DNA from: JACTMI01 sp964618415
GTDB taxonomy: Bacteria; Acidobacteriota; Thermoanaerobaculia; Multivoradales; JAGPDF01
Assembly (NCBI GenBank): GCA_964618415.1
Contig: CAZUAT010000017.1
Span: 1 to 43,968, forward strand
Length of the DNA: 43,968 nucleotides
Direction: 5' to 3'
The notes under the pieces were generated by a model that worked only from the letters and a program-made list of their open reading frames with translations, was not told the origin of the DNA and made no database searches. The position numbers were made by a program, and so were the translations under genes. Shown here piece by piece: positions 21,183 through 28,037 of this stretch (the stretch's first letter is position 1; every line of letters starts with the position of its first letter).

Positions 21183-22454
21183 TCAGAACTTCCAGCGCGC
21201 CGACGCGGCCCAGACCTGAGCGCGGGCCGAGTAGGTAGTGAGCACGCCGGGCTGGGGCAGCTGATCGCGCGCGCGCACCGTGTCGCTGTCGTGCATCGAC
21301 CAGCCGACGTCAAAGGTCAGCCACCCCATCGACCAGCTCGCCCCGAGCGAGGCGACCTGCAGGTCGCCGACCGGCATTCCGGGCTCGACGGCGCCAGGGG
21401 CCAGCGGCGACGGCTCGTGGGCGAGCCCGGCTCCGAACGACCAGGCGTCCGACAGCCGCCACTCGATGCCGAGGCGCAGCGACAGCGTGTCGTCCCAGTC
21501 GCCACGGCGTCCGAGGGCAAACGGAGTGTCGATCCGGGCCGGCTCGTGGCTGGCCGCCGGTGAGGCGGCTGACCAGCGGCTCCACTCGGCGTCGAGCTCG
21601 ACCGTGAGCGCCGGCGTGACGCCCCACCAGACGCCGCCCGACCAGCGCTCGGGCAGCTCCTCGCGCAGCGTCGAGCGGCCGCGCGGCAGCGCGGCGCGCG
21701 CTGCATCGGCGATCTCGACCGGCACCGAGGCCGGGTCGCTGACCAGATAGTCGAGCCGCCCGCTGCCTTCGACCTCGAGGGCGCTGCGCCAGGTGGCGCC
21801 CAGTCCCCAGCGCGGGGCGACGTAATGGGCCCCCAGTTCCAAGCCGAAGCCGTCCGCATCCGCCTCGGCCAGGCGGTCGATCTCGAGTTCGGATCGGCTG
21901 CCGTCCGGCAGGTCGACCGTGAACGCGCGGGTGTCGCCATAGCCAACCTCGCCGGCGGCCGCTCGCAGCGCCAGGCCGAGGCTCCAGCGCGATCCGAGCT
22001 CGACCGCCGCAGCCGCGCGCAGCTCGAGCAGGCGCGCCTCGCTGCGGCGGGCGGTGAACCGCTCCGGGAAGCGCCGGGTGTCCCAGTCGGCGAACCTCCA
22101 GAGCGGTGTGTCGACGCTCAGCCCGAGGGCGAACGGCGTGTCCTCGGAGCGCCAGGTCAGGTAGCCGGCGGGCGGGAACTGAATCGAGTGGGCAGCGCGA
22201 TGCTCGCCGTCGGTGCTGCGCGCGGTCAGCGTCGGCGAGTCGAAGTCGAGCCCGAACTGGACCTGCAGTCCCTCCAGCCGGGTGAGGGCGGCGGGGTTGA
22301 TCGCCACGGCGCTCGGGTCGTCGGCGCGCGCCACGAACGCCCCCGCCTGCGCCGTGCCGCGTCCGCCGTGCTGGAAGCGACCGAACTCGGTCGCAGCCGC
22401 CGGAACTGCCGACAGCGCGGCGCAAAGGGTGAGCAGGAGCGGAAGTCGGGCCAT
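21183..22454 (-). CDS. FadL/OmpP1/TodX-type outer-membrane protein
   Basis: The 423-residue product has a signal peptide (1-22, ...SAVPAAA) followed at once by the FadL-like plug region with AGAFVARADDPSAVAINPAAL, then a run of amphipathic beta strands to a C-terminal aromatic (ASARWKF), the outer-membrane insertion signal. FadL-family channels take up hydrophobic compounds such as long-chain fatty acids or aromatics; the ligand cannot be read here. GAGGAG (22466-22461) lies six bases before the ATG, and TAGACT on the minus strand at 22496-22491 is a likely -10. It converges on the aconitase-family gene with only 21 bases between stop codons and diverges from the STAS gene. Confidence 0.85.
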   Translation of the reverse strand: MARLPLLLTLCAALSAVPAAATEFGRFQHGGRGTAQAGAFVARADDPSAVAINPAALTRLEGLQVQFGLDFDSPTLTARSTDGEHRAAHSIQFPPAGYLTWRSEDTPFALGLSVDTPLWRFADWDTRRFPERFTARRSEARLLELRAAAAVELGSRWSLGLALRAAAGEVGYGDTRAFTVDLPDGSRSELEIDRLAEADADGFGLELGAHYVAPRWGLGATWRSALEVEGSGRLDYLVSDPASVPVEIADAARAALPRGRSTLREELPERWSGGVWWGVTPALTVELDAEWSRWSAASPAASHEPARIDTPFALGRRGDWDDTLSLRLGIEWRLSDAWSFGAGLAHEPSPLAPGAVEPGMPVGDLQVASLGASWSMGWLTFDVGWSMHDSDTVRARDQLPQPGVLTTYSARAQVWAASARWKF

Positions 22455-22490
22455 GCGGGTCTCCTCGGGTCGACCGTCGGGTGCGGCGTC

Positions 22491-22496
22491 AGTCTA
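22491..22496 (-). promoter_or_regulatory. -10 element TAGACT of the FadL-type gene
   Basis: Minus-strand TAGACT (22496-22491) lies 36 bases before the ATG at 22454 with a good Shine-Dalgarno between. The identical hexamer faces the other way at 22591 for the divergent STAS gene. Confidence 0.45.
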
Positions 22497-22567
22497 CCGG
22501 GAGCGGTGCGCAGATGCTCCGCGCGGCAGCGCGCGCCAGGGTGTCTGCAGAGTCCCCCGGATCCCCG

Positions 22568-22596
22568 TTGTTCGACCTCGGGGCGGTTGCTAGACT
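22568..22596 (+). promoter_or_regulatory. Sigma-70-like promoter of the STAS gene (TTGTTC-17-TAGACT)
   Basis: TTGTTC at 22568-22573 and TAGACT at 22591-22596 are separated by exactly 17 bases. The STAS ATG at 22616 follows after 19 bases, with GCGGAG (22601-22606) as Shine-Dalgarno. Confidence 0.5.
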
Positions 22597-22615
22597 GGCC
22601 GCGGAGTCCACGCCC

Positions 22616-22957
22616 ATGATCGTCGAGAAGCGCCGCATCGGGGAGCACTACGTCCTCGCCGTCGAGGGGGTCGTCAAGCTGGGCGAGAGCGCCCAGTTCC
22701 TCGCCCAGACGCTCGAACGGATGCTCGACGACGGTGGCGGTCACGTGCTGATCGACCTGGACCGCATCAACTACATCGACTCGACCGGGATCGGGGAGCT
22801 GGTCGGCTACCTGGCGCGGTTCAAGGAGCGCAGCCGCCGGCTGGTGCTCGTGCGCCCCTCCGAGCGCATTCGCAAGCTGCTCCAGGTGGCGCAGTTGGCC
22901 GATATCTTTCCGACCTATGACGAGCTGGATGCCGCTGTTGCGGCGGAATGCCACTGA
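22616..22957 (+). CDS. STAS-domain anti-sigma factor antagonist
   Basis: The 113-residue protein is a single STAS domain like SpoIIAA/RsbV. The phosphorylatable serine sits in IDLDRINYIDSTGIGELVGY, and the C-terminal half has the usual KLLQVAQLADIFPTYDEL helices. In the known cycle an anti-sigma kinase phosphorylates the antagonist and a PP2C phosphatase such as SpoIIE or RsbU removes the phosphate, freeing it to release a sigma factor. No kinase lies next to it, but a SpoIIE-type phosphatase is encoded 8.7 kb downstream. I chose ATG 22616, which starts at the family's first strand; the frame is open upstream to 22481 only within the promoter. It overlaps the rhodanese gene. Confidence 0.88.
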   Translation: MIVEKRRIGEHYVLAVEGVVKLGESAQFLAQTLERMLDDGGGHVLIDLDRINYIDSTGIGELVGYLARFKERSRRLVLVRPSERIRKLLQVAQLADIFPTYDELDAAVAAECH

Positions 22958-23750
22958 GCGGCGCCGGCGGCGAGCGCGGGCGGGGTTGATCCTCGTCGCG
23001 CTGGTGGCGTCGGGCTGCAGTTCGTTCATGGAGCGGGTGCGGGCCGGAACGGCGTTCCGGCGGATCTCCCCCGACATCGCCTTTACGCTGATGCGAGACG
23101 TGCCCGGTGTCGGCATTCTCGATCTGCGCGAACCCGACGAGTTCGCCGGCCCGGACGGCCACATCCACGGGGCAGTGAACGTGCCGCTGTCGGACCTGGA
23201 TCGCCGGCTGGGCGAGATCACGGTGTGGCGCAACCTGGCGCCGCTGCGCAAGGAGACCTTCCTCGTCTATTGCCGGGGCGGGGACGCCTGCGGTGAGGAG
23301 GGCGTGCGCATCCTCGTGCAGCGCGGGTTCACCAACGCGGTGCTGCTGGCCGGCGGGATCGACGCCTGGAAGGCGTCCGGCTACGGCGTTCTGGGGCCAC
23401 AGCCGGGTGCCTCGGACGACCCGACGCTGCGCTCGTTCGCGACACCGACCCACTGGCGGCGGCTGAGCGACGGCGAGCTGATCGAAGGCAGCCGCGACGA
23501 GGTCGAGGGGCTGTTCGTGAGCGGCATCGTGCGCAGCGAGCGCTTCCTGCCCATCGGTGCGGTGGAGGGGACGGGGCCGTTCTGCGGTGCCTGGTGGCGC
23601 CGCGACGAGCGCGGGATCCCGGGCTGGATGGAGCTGCGGTCGGGGAAGTTCTACACCGACTCGACCCCGCGCGACCCCGCGTCGCCCTACGTGCGCGGTT
23701 GCCGCGCTGCCGACGGCAGCTTCCGGCCCGAGTCGCGGAACGTCCAGTGA
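22917..23750 (+). CDS. Rhodanese-domain lipoprotein
   Basis: The 277-residue product begins with an Arg-rich stretch and a hydrophobic segment ending LILVALVASGC, a likely lipobox with lipidated C34. A rhodanese domain follows (about 45-155), with LREPDEF, HIHGAVNVPL and the active-site loop VYCRGGDAC (nucleophile C119). The last 120 residues are of unknown fold and include WWRRDERGIPGWMELRSGKF. A sulfurtransferase or thiol-binding role in the envelope is inferred. The start is uncertain: ATG 22917 overlaps the STAS gene by 41 bases and ATG 22929 by 29; neither has a strong Shine-Dalgarno. Its stop codon overlaps the GTG of a 19-codon ORF leading to ddl. Confidence 0.8.
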   Translation: MTSWMPLLRRNATERRRRRARAGLILVALVASGCSSFMERVRAGTAFRRISPDIAFTLMRDVPGVGILDLREPDEFAGPDGHIHGAVNVPLSDLDRRLGEITVWRNLAPLRKETFLVYCRGGDACGEEGVRILVQRGFTNAVLLAGGIDAWKASGYGVLGPQPGASDDPTLRSFATPTHWRRLSDGELIEGSRDEVEGLFVSGIVRSERFLPIGAVEGTGPFCGAWWRRDERGIPGWMELRSGKFYTDSTPRDPASPYVRGCRAADGSFRPESRNVQ

Positions 23751-23806
23751 CGATCGATCTGCCGACCGGCGAGGTCGTTCTCGCCCAGATCAGGACGCGC
23801 GGATGA
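23747..23806 (+). CDS. Nineteen-codon micro-ORF bridging the rhodanese and ddl genes
   Basis: GTG 23747-23749 overlaps the TGA of the rhodanese gene (GTGA), and its own TGA 23804-23806 overlaps the ATG of ddl (ATGA). The encoded peptide would read MTIDLPTGEVVLAQIRTRG, a plausible beta-strand pattern. Such a chain would let terminating ribosomes pass from one gene to the next. It may be only a coupling device or may not be translated at all; AGGA at 23792-23795 inside it could serve ddl directly. Confidence 0.4.
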   Translation: MTIDLPTGEVVLAQIRTRG

Positions 23807-24807
23807 GCCGCATTGCGCTGCTGACCGGGGGCACCAGTCCGGAGCGTCACGTCGCGCTGGCCGGCGCGGCCGAGGTCGCGCCGGCGCTGCGGGCGCTGGG
23901 GCACCAGGTGGCGGTGGTGGATACCGTCGAGGGGCCGCTTTCGGCCGCGCGGGAGGGCGAGCTGTTCGGCGCTGCGGTGATCCGCCGCGAGCCGCCGGAT
24001 GCCGGCGAGCTGGCCGAGCTGGCGGCCCGCGAGGATCTGCCGGCGTTGGTCGGCCGCCCCGAACTGGCCGGGGCCGACCTGGTCTTCCTGGTGCTGCACG
24101 GCGCGCAGGGTGAGGGCGGAGCGGTGCAGGCGCTGCTCGACCTGGCGGGGCTGCGCTACACCGGGTCCGACGCCCTCGGCAGTGGGATGGCGATGGACAA
24201 AGAGGTGAGCAAGCGGCTGGTCGGCGCTGCGGGCCTGCCGCAGGCGGCCTGGCTGCGCTGGCCCGCCGAGCCGCAGGCCCTGGCCGCGCTGGGCTGGCCG
24301 CTGGTCGTCAAACCGTCCCGCGCCGGCTCCTCGGTCGGGGTCTCGGTGGTGCGCGACGCCGCGTCGCTCGAGGTCGCCGTCGCTGCGGCGACCGCAGTCG
24401 ACTGCGAGGTCCTCGTCGAGCCGTTCCTGGTCGGGCGCGAGTTCTCGGTCGGAGTGCTCGGGGAGCGCGCCCTGGCGGTCGGCGAGATCCTGCCCGAGCA
24501 CGAGATCTTCGACTACGAGTGCAAGTACACGCCGGGGATGTGCGAGGAGACGTTTCCAGCGCCGATCCCCGAGGCGCTGGCGGAGCAGATACGCGAACTG
24601 GCGCTTGCCACCCACCGGACGCTCAAGCTGCGCGATGTCTCCCGGGTCGATTTTCGCCTTGACGCGCACGGCAGGCCGTGCGTCCTCGAGGCCAACACGC
24701 TGCCGGGGATGACCCACGCCAGCCTGCTGCCCAAGTCGGCGGCGGCGGTCGGGATCGACTTCCGCGCCTTGTGCGACGAGATCTGCCGCCTCGCCCTCGC
24801 CCGCTGA
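23803..24807 (+). CDS. ddl: D-alanine--D-alanine ligase
   Basis: Ddl joins two D-alanines with ATP to make the dipeptide for peptidoglycan precursors in the cytoplasm. The product (334 aa) shows the family signatures in order: LTGGTSPERHVAL at the N-terminus, VLHGAQGEGG (usually HGxxGEDG, so one Asp is Gly here), YTGSDALGSGMAMDK, the ATP-grasp VKPSRAGSSVGVS, the catalytic Arg in RVDFRLD and LEANTLPGMT near the end. Length is normal. ATG 23803 gives the standard N-terminus; AGGA lies seven bases upstream. It is the last gene of a tightly overlapping STAS-rhodanese-ddl unit and ends 13 bases before a strong hairpin. Confidence 0.92.
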   Translation: MSRIALLTGGTSPERHVALAGAAEVAPALRALGHQVAVVDTVEGPLSAAREGELFGAAVIRREPPDAGELAELAAREDLPALVGRPELAGADLVFLVLHGAQGEGGAVQALLDLAGLRYTGSDALGSGMAMDKEVSKRLVGAAGLPQAAWLRWPAEPQALAALGWPLVVKPSRAGSSVGVSVVRDAASLEVAVAAATAVDCEVLVEPFLVGREFSVGVLGERALAVGEILPEHEIFDYECKYTPGMCEETFPAPIPEALAEQIRELALATHRTLKLRDVSRVDFRLDAHGRPCVLEANTLPGMTHASLLPKSAAAVGIDFRALCDEICRLALAR

Positions 24808-24820
24808 ACCGAAATGAAAA

Positions 24821-24842
24821 GGGCGGCCCCGCGGGGCCGCCC
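24821..24842. terminator. Rho-independent terminator shared by ddl and the convergent secreted-protein gene
   Basis: GGGCGGCCCC and GGGGCCGCCC form a perfect ten-base-pair hairpin with a two-base centre. For the minus-strand gene ending at 24880 it is followed by TTTTCATTTC, a proper U-rich tail. For ddl the plus side has only CCTGGTTGCG, so termination there would be weaker. Confidence 0.8.
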
Positions 24843-24879
24843 TGGTTGCGAAGCTGTCGAGCCGCGCGGGCCCGTCGGC

Positions 24880-26265
24880 TCAGCGGAAGTACGTGACCTT
24901 CAGGTTCGAGTAGCGCCAGCCGTACTGGAGCGCCTCCGGACCGTGTCCGGTCGGCCACGAGCCGAGGCCGATGAACATGCCGTTCACCGTAAAGCTGCCC
25001 TTGCTCAGGCTGGCCGACTTCTGGGCGACCGTCTGGCCCCCGCGGGTGACCCGGTAGGTGACCTGACGGGTCGAGCCGCCGTTCCAGTCGAAGTAGGCGT
25101 GATGGGTCGCGCCGGCAGTGGCGCCACCGCTGGCGTCCATTGCGTCGTTGCGGCCGTAGCGGATCTGGTTCTTGAACTTGTTCTGACCCTTGATCGAGAC
25201 GATGTACGAGAACAGGTCGTTGCCCCAGCTCGGACCGTTCTGGAGCCAGACGTAGATGTGCACGGTCTTCGACGGGTCCCAGTTGGCGTGGTAGACGTCG
25301 ACATCGACGGTGATCCGCTTGAACGTCTGTCCGGCGGTGGCCGGGTTGCTCAGGCTGTAGCGCCAGAACTTGTTGCCGGAGTTGCAGGTCAGGAAGGTGC
25401 CCGGCAGCGTGACGATGAGTCCGTTCTGGCCGGGCGGGTTGGGAGGGTTGTCGCCGCCACCATCGCCATCACCGTCTCCGCCACCGGTGGGGACCGCGAG
25501 GGTCGACTGCCCGAGCGACACCGTGGGCAGAAGGGCCGTCGTCGCCCCGGTCAGGTAGTTGTGCCGGACGCCGAACACGTAGAACGGGTTGGGGCAGCTG
25601 ACCTGGATCCGAGAGTGTGCCGGTACCGTGATCGGGGTCGAGCCCCCGAAGAAGTCGGCCAACATCGCCGAGGAGAGCGCCGCGACGGGCACCGCCACGT
25701 TGCTCGCCATCGGCGTGCCGTCGACGCCGGAGTAGAGGCTGAGCTGGCAGGTCGCCGTCGAGCCGCCGAGGTTGAAGATCGCCAGGTCGGTGAGAGTGTT
25801 CGCATTGACGCCGCTCTCGACGCCCATCAGCCAGGCCGTCGAGCCCGCCGCGAGAACGTTGTTGCTCGAGATCGCTGGCAGATCGACGATCGTCTGGTAG
25901 AGGTCCGACTTGCTGTAGCGCAGCCGCGCGCCGGTGACCATGGAGCCGTATCCGGGCCGGACCTCGGCCATGCCCCATTCGCCACCCTGCATTCCCGCCG
26001 CCAGCGAGAGCGAGCTGGCACCGGCGTTGACGTAGCGCACCGCCACGTCGCCGGCAGGCAGACCCGCGGTACCCGCCTTGATGAACCGGTGGGTGACCCC
26101 CTGCACGGCGTTGGGGTCCTGATTGGACAGGTAGATGAACCCGGTCCGATTGATGTCTCCGACGGTGATGTTGGCGCTGGGGACGTAGACCACCCCGGCG
26201 AGCGCGGGCTGTGCGGCGGCGGCGAGGAGTACAGCGAGCGTGAGGCGGGTGAACTTCGACTTCAT
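24880..26265 (-). CDS. Secreted two-domain protein of unknown function
   Basis: I do not recognise a named family. The 461-residue product has a clear signal peptide (MKSKFTRLTLAVLLAAAAQP, cut after ...ALAG). A beta-rich N-terminal domain (about 25-265) opens VVYVPSANITVGDINRTGFI, reminiscent of repeated secreted domains in Acidobacteriota. A Gly/Asp linker (GGGDGDGDGGGDNPPNPP, about 275-295) follows. The C-terminal beta domain (about 300-461, LTCNSGNKFWRYSLSNPATA to GWRYSNLKVTYFR) looks like a jelly-roll or carbohydrate-binding fold by pattern only. GGGAGG stands eight bases before the ATG. It has its own promoter and terminator, so it is a monocistronic gene, probably abundant. Confidence 0.7.
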   Translation of the reverse strand: MKSKFTRLTLAVLLAAAAQPALAGVVYVPSANITVGDINRTGFIYLSNQDPNAVQGVTHRFIKAGTAGLPAGDVAVRYVNAGASSLSLAAGMQGGEWGMAEVRPGYGSMVTGARLRYSKSDLYQTIVDLPAISSNNVLAAGSTAWLMGVESGVNANTLTDLAIFNLGGSTATCQLSLYSGVDGTPMASNVAVPVAALSSAMLADFFGGSTPITVPAHSRIQVSCPNPFYVFGVRHNYLTGATTALLPTVSLGQSTLAVPTGGGDGDGDGGGDNPPNPPGQNGLIVTLPGTFLTCNSGNKFWRYSLSNPATAGQTFKRITVDVDVYHANWDPSKTVHIYVWLQNGPSWGNDLFSYIVSIKGQNKFKNQIRYGRNDAMDASGGATAGATHHAYFDWNGGSTRQVTYRVTRGGQTVAQKSASLSKGSFTVNGMFIGLGSWPTGHGPEALQYGWRYSNLKVTYFR

Positions 26266-26359
26266 CCGGTCTACCTCCCGGTCCTGCGGACCTGGATCCT
26301 TACTGCGTCCTGCGTGAACTGGCGTCTAGCCTCGCCGCCCCGTACGGCGAAGTCGGGGG

Positions 26360-26389
26360 ATTTTAGCACAGCTGCGGTGCCAATGTCCT
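26360..26389 (-). promoter_or_regulatory. Extended -10 promoter of the secreted-protein gene
   Basis: Read on the minus strand, TGCTAAAAT (26368-26360) is an extended -10, and AGGACA (26389-26384), 18 bases upstream, keeps the GACA half of a -35. The leader to the ATG would be about 88 bases. It is the best sigma-70-like match in the window. Confidence 0.6.
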
Positions 26390-26397
26390 GCCATTGG
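26380..26397. promoter_or_regulatory. Operator-like dyad overlapping the -35 of the secreted-protein promoter
   Basis: CCAATG (26380-26385) and CATTGG (26392-26397) form a perfect inverted repeat with a six-base spacer. The spacer overlaps the -35 region. The half-site arrangement is typical of a dimeric regulator, but no regulator gene is nearby. Confidence 0.4.
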
Positions 26398-26454
26398 AGC
26401 CGGCCTCGCCTGCTGCCGGGCGTGCGCGACGCCGAGCCGGCGCACGTCGCCTGA

Positions 26455-26460
26455 TAACCT
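26455..26460 (+). promoter_or_regulatory. -10 element TAACCT before mqnD
   Basis: TAACCT ends eleven bases before ATG 26472, and no Shine-Dalgarno lies between, so the transcript would have at most a few untranslated bases. Confidence 0.4.
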
Positions 26461-26471
26461 CTCGCGCCGTC

Positions 26472-27317
26472 ATGACTCCGACCCGTATCCGCATCGCCCA
26501 CAGCCCCGACTCCGACGACGCCTTCATGTTCTACGCCCTCACGCAGGGCATTCTGGACACCTCCGGGCTCGTCATCGAGCACCAGCTGGCCGACATCGAG
26601 ACGCTGAACCTCGCGGCGCGAGAAGGGACTTACGAGATTTCGGCCCTCTCGATCCACGCCTACGCGCACCTGGCCGACCGCTACATGCTGATGCCGTCCG
26701 GCGCCTCGTTCGGCGACGACTACGGGCCGGTCGTCGTGGCGCGTCAGCCGATCGATCGGGAGGCCCTCGCCGGCCGGGTCACTGCGATTCCAGGCGAATG
26801 GACGACGGCGGCGCTGGCGCTGCGCCTCTGGCAGCCGGCCGCGCGCACCGTCGTGGTGCCGTTCGACGAGATCTTCGACGCCGTCGAAGCCGGGCGAGCC
26901 GACGCCGGCGTGGTGATCCACGAAGGCCAGCTCACCTTCGAGCGCCGTGGCTTTGCCGCCGTCGTCGACCTCGGCAAGTGGTGGCATGCCGAGACCGGCG
27001 GCCCGCTGCCGCTGGGCGGGAACGGAATCCGCCGCGACCTCGATCCGGCGCTGCGTCGGCGGCTCTGCCGTCTGCTCACCGACTCGATCGCCTGGGCGCT
27101 CGACCATCGCGACGAGGCGCTCGGCTTCGCGCGCCGCTACGCGCGCGAGCTGGAGGGTGACCTCGTCCTGTCGGACCGGTTTGTCGGCATGTACGTGAAC
27201 GACTGGACGCGCGGCTACGGACCCGCAGGCCGGGCTGCCGTCCAGCTGCTGCTCGACCGCGGTGCCGAGGCCGGCATTCTGCCGCGCGTGACCGCCGAGT
27301 TCGAGTCGGAGGAATGA
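26472..27317 (+). CDS. mqnD: 1,4-dihydroxy-6-naphthoate synthase-like protein (menaquinone, futalosine pathway)
   Basis: The 281-residue product belongs to the MqnA/MqnD family, which has a periplasmic-binding-protein fold but acts as a cytoplasmic enzyme. MqnD converts cyclic dehypoxanthine futalosine to 1,4-dihydroxy-6-naphthoate. Visible family features are AHSPDSDDAFMFYAL at the N-terminus, SALSIHAYAHLADRYMLMPS, GASFGDDYGPVVVA, GEWTTAALALRLW and a GGNGI segment near 185. Separation from MqnA is by the HAY and TTAALALRL patterns and is moderately safe. The frame is open for 26 codons upstream, but these cross the promoter. Its TGA overlaps the ATG of the following HAD gene. No other mqn gene is in the window. 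Confidence 0.75.
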   Translation: MTPTRIRIAHSPDSDDAFMFYALTQGILDTSGLVIEHQLADIETLNLAAREGTYEISALSIHAYAHLADRYMLMPSGASFGDDYGPVVVARQPIDREALAGRVTAIPGEWTTAALALRLWQPAARTVVVPFDEIFDAVEAGRADAGVVIHEGQLTFERRGFAAVVDLGKWWHAETGGPLPLGGNGIRRDLDPALRRRLCRLLTDSIAWALDHRDEALGFARRYARELEGDLVLSDRFVGMYVNDWTRGYGPAGRAAVQLLLDRGAEAGILPRVTAEFESEE

Positions 27318-27973
27318 ACTCGGCGCAGATCGAGGCGCTCGCCTTCGACCTCGACGGGACCCTCATCGACTCGCGCCACGACCTCGCCGAAGCGGCCAAC
27401 CGGCTGCGCGCCGATTTCGGGCTCGCCGAGCTGCCCCTCGCCGAGGTCGTGCGAATGGTCGGGCGCGGGGCGCGCGATCTGGTCCGGGAAGTCGTCGGCG
27501 ACGCGTGCGACGAGGCGCAGCTCGACGGCGCCCTGTCGACTTTCCTGGCGCACTACGACGCGGTGGCGACCGATCGCACGCTGCCCTATCCGGGAATCTC
27601 GGCGCTGCTCTGCGAGCAGGCCGGGCGCCGCCGCCTGGCGCTCGCCACCAACAAGCCGGAACGGGCGACGCGCCGCATCCTCGAGCATTTCGGATGGGAC
27701 GAACTGTTCGAGGTCGTGATCGGGGGCGACACACTGCCGGTCCGCAAGCCGGACGCCGGCGTGCTGCGCAGCATCGCCGACCGACTCGGACTGGCCGCCG
27801 ACCGCGTCCTGATGGTGGGCGACAGCCGGGTCGACGCCGCCGCCGCGCGCGCCGCCGGCAGCCCGTTCGTCTTCGTCGAGTGGGGCTTCGCCTCCGCCGA
27901 CGAGAGCCGCGAGCTGGCCGACGAGTGGCGGGCGCGCGACAGCGCCTCATTGCGCAGCTTCTTGTCGCGCTGA
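27314..27973 (+). CDS. gph: HAD-family phosphatase, phosphoglycolate phosphatase-like
   Basis: The 219-residue protein is a classic subclass I HAD hydrolase. Motif I is FDLDGTLIDS (nucleophile D12, acid D14), motif II ATNKP, motif III lysine in RKPDAG, and motif IV MVGDSRVDAAAA. The helical cap fits about residues 18-85. Phosphoglycolate phosphatase is the nearest named activity; HAD enzymes are promiscuous, so sugar-phosphate or nucleotide substrates cannot be excluded. ATG 27314 overlaps the mqnD stop as ATGA, so it is translationally coupled to that gene. It might hydrolyse a phosphate in the same biosynthetic context, but that is only inference from position. Confidence 0.8.
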   Translation: MNSAQIEALAFDLDGTLIDSRHDLAEAANRLRADFGLAELPLAEVVRMVGRGARDLVREVVGDACDEAQLDGALSTFLAHYDAVATDRTLPYPGISALLCEQAGRRRLALATNKPERATRRILEHFGWDELFEVVIGGDTLPVRKPDAGVLRSIADRLGLAADRVLMVGDSRVDAAAARAAGSPFVFVEWGFASADESRELADEWRARDSASLRSFLSR

Positions 27974-27996
27974 ACTCGCGCTGGGAGGATGCGAGA

Positions 27997-28022
27997 CCGG
28001 GGCGGCGAGTGCGCCGCCCCGG
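27997..28022. terminator. Bidirectional hairpin between convergent gph and M1 genes
   Basis: CCGGGGCGGCG (27997-28007) pairs with CGCCGCCCCGG (28012-28022) around the loop AGTG, an eleven-base-pair perfect stem in the 64-base convergent gap. No T tract follows on either strand, so it may work as a transcript 3'-end barrier or with Rho. Confidence 0.6.
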
Positions 28023-28037
28023 CTCCGCTGGCTCGTG

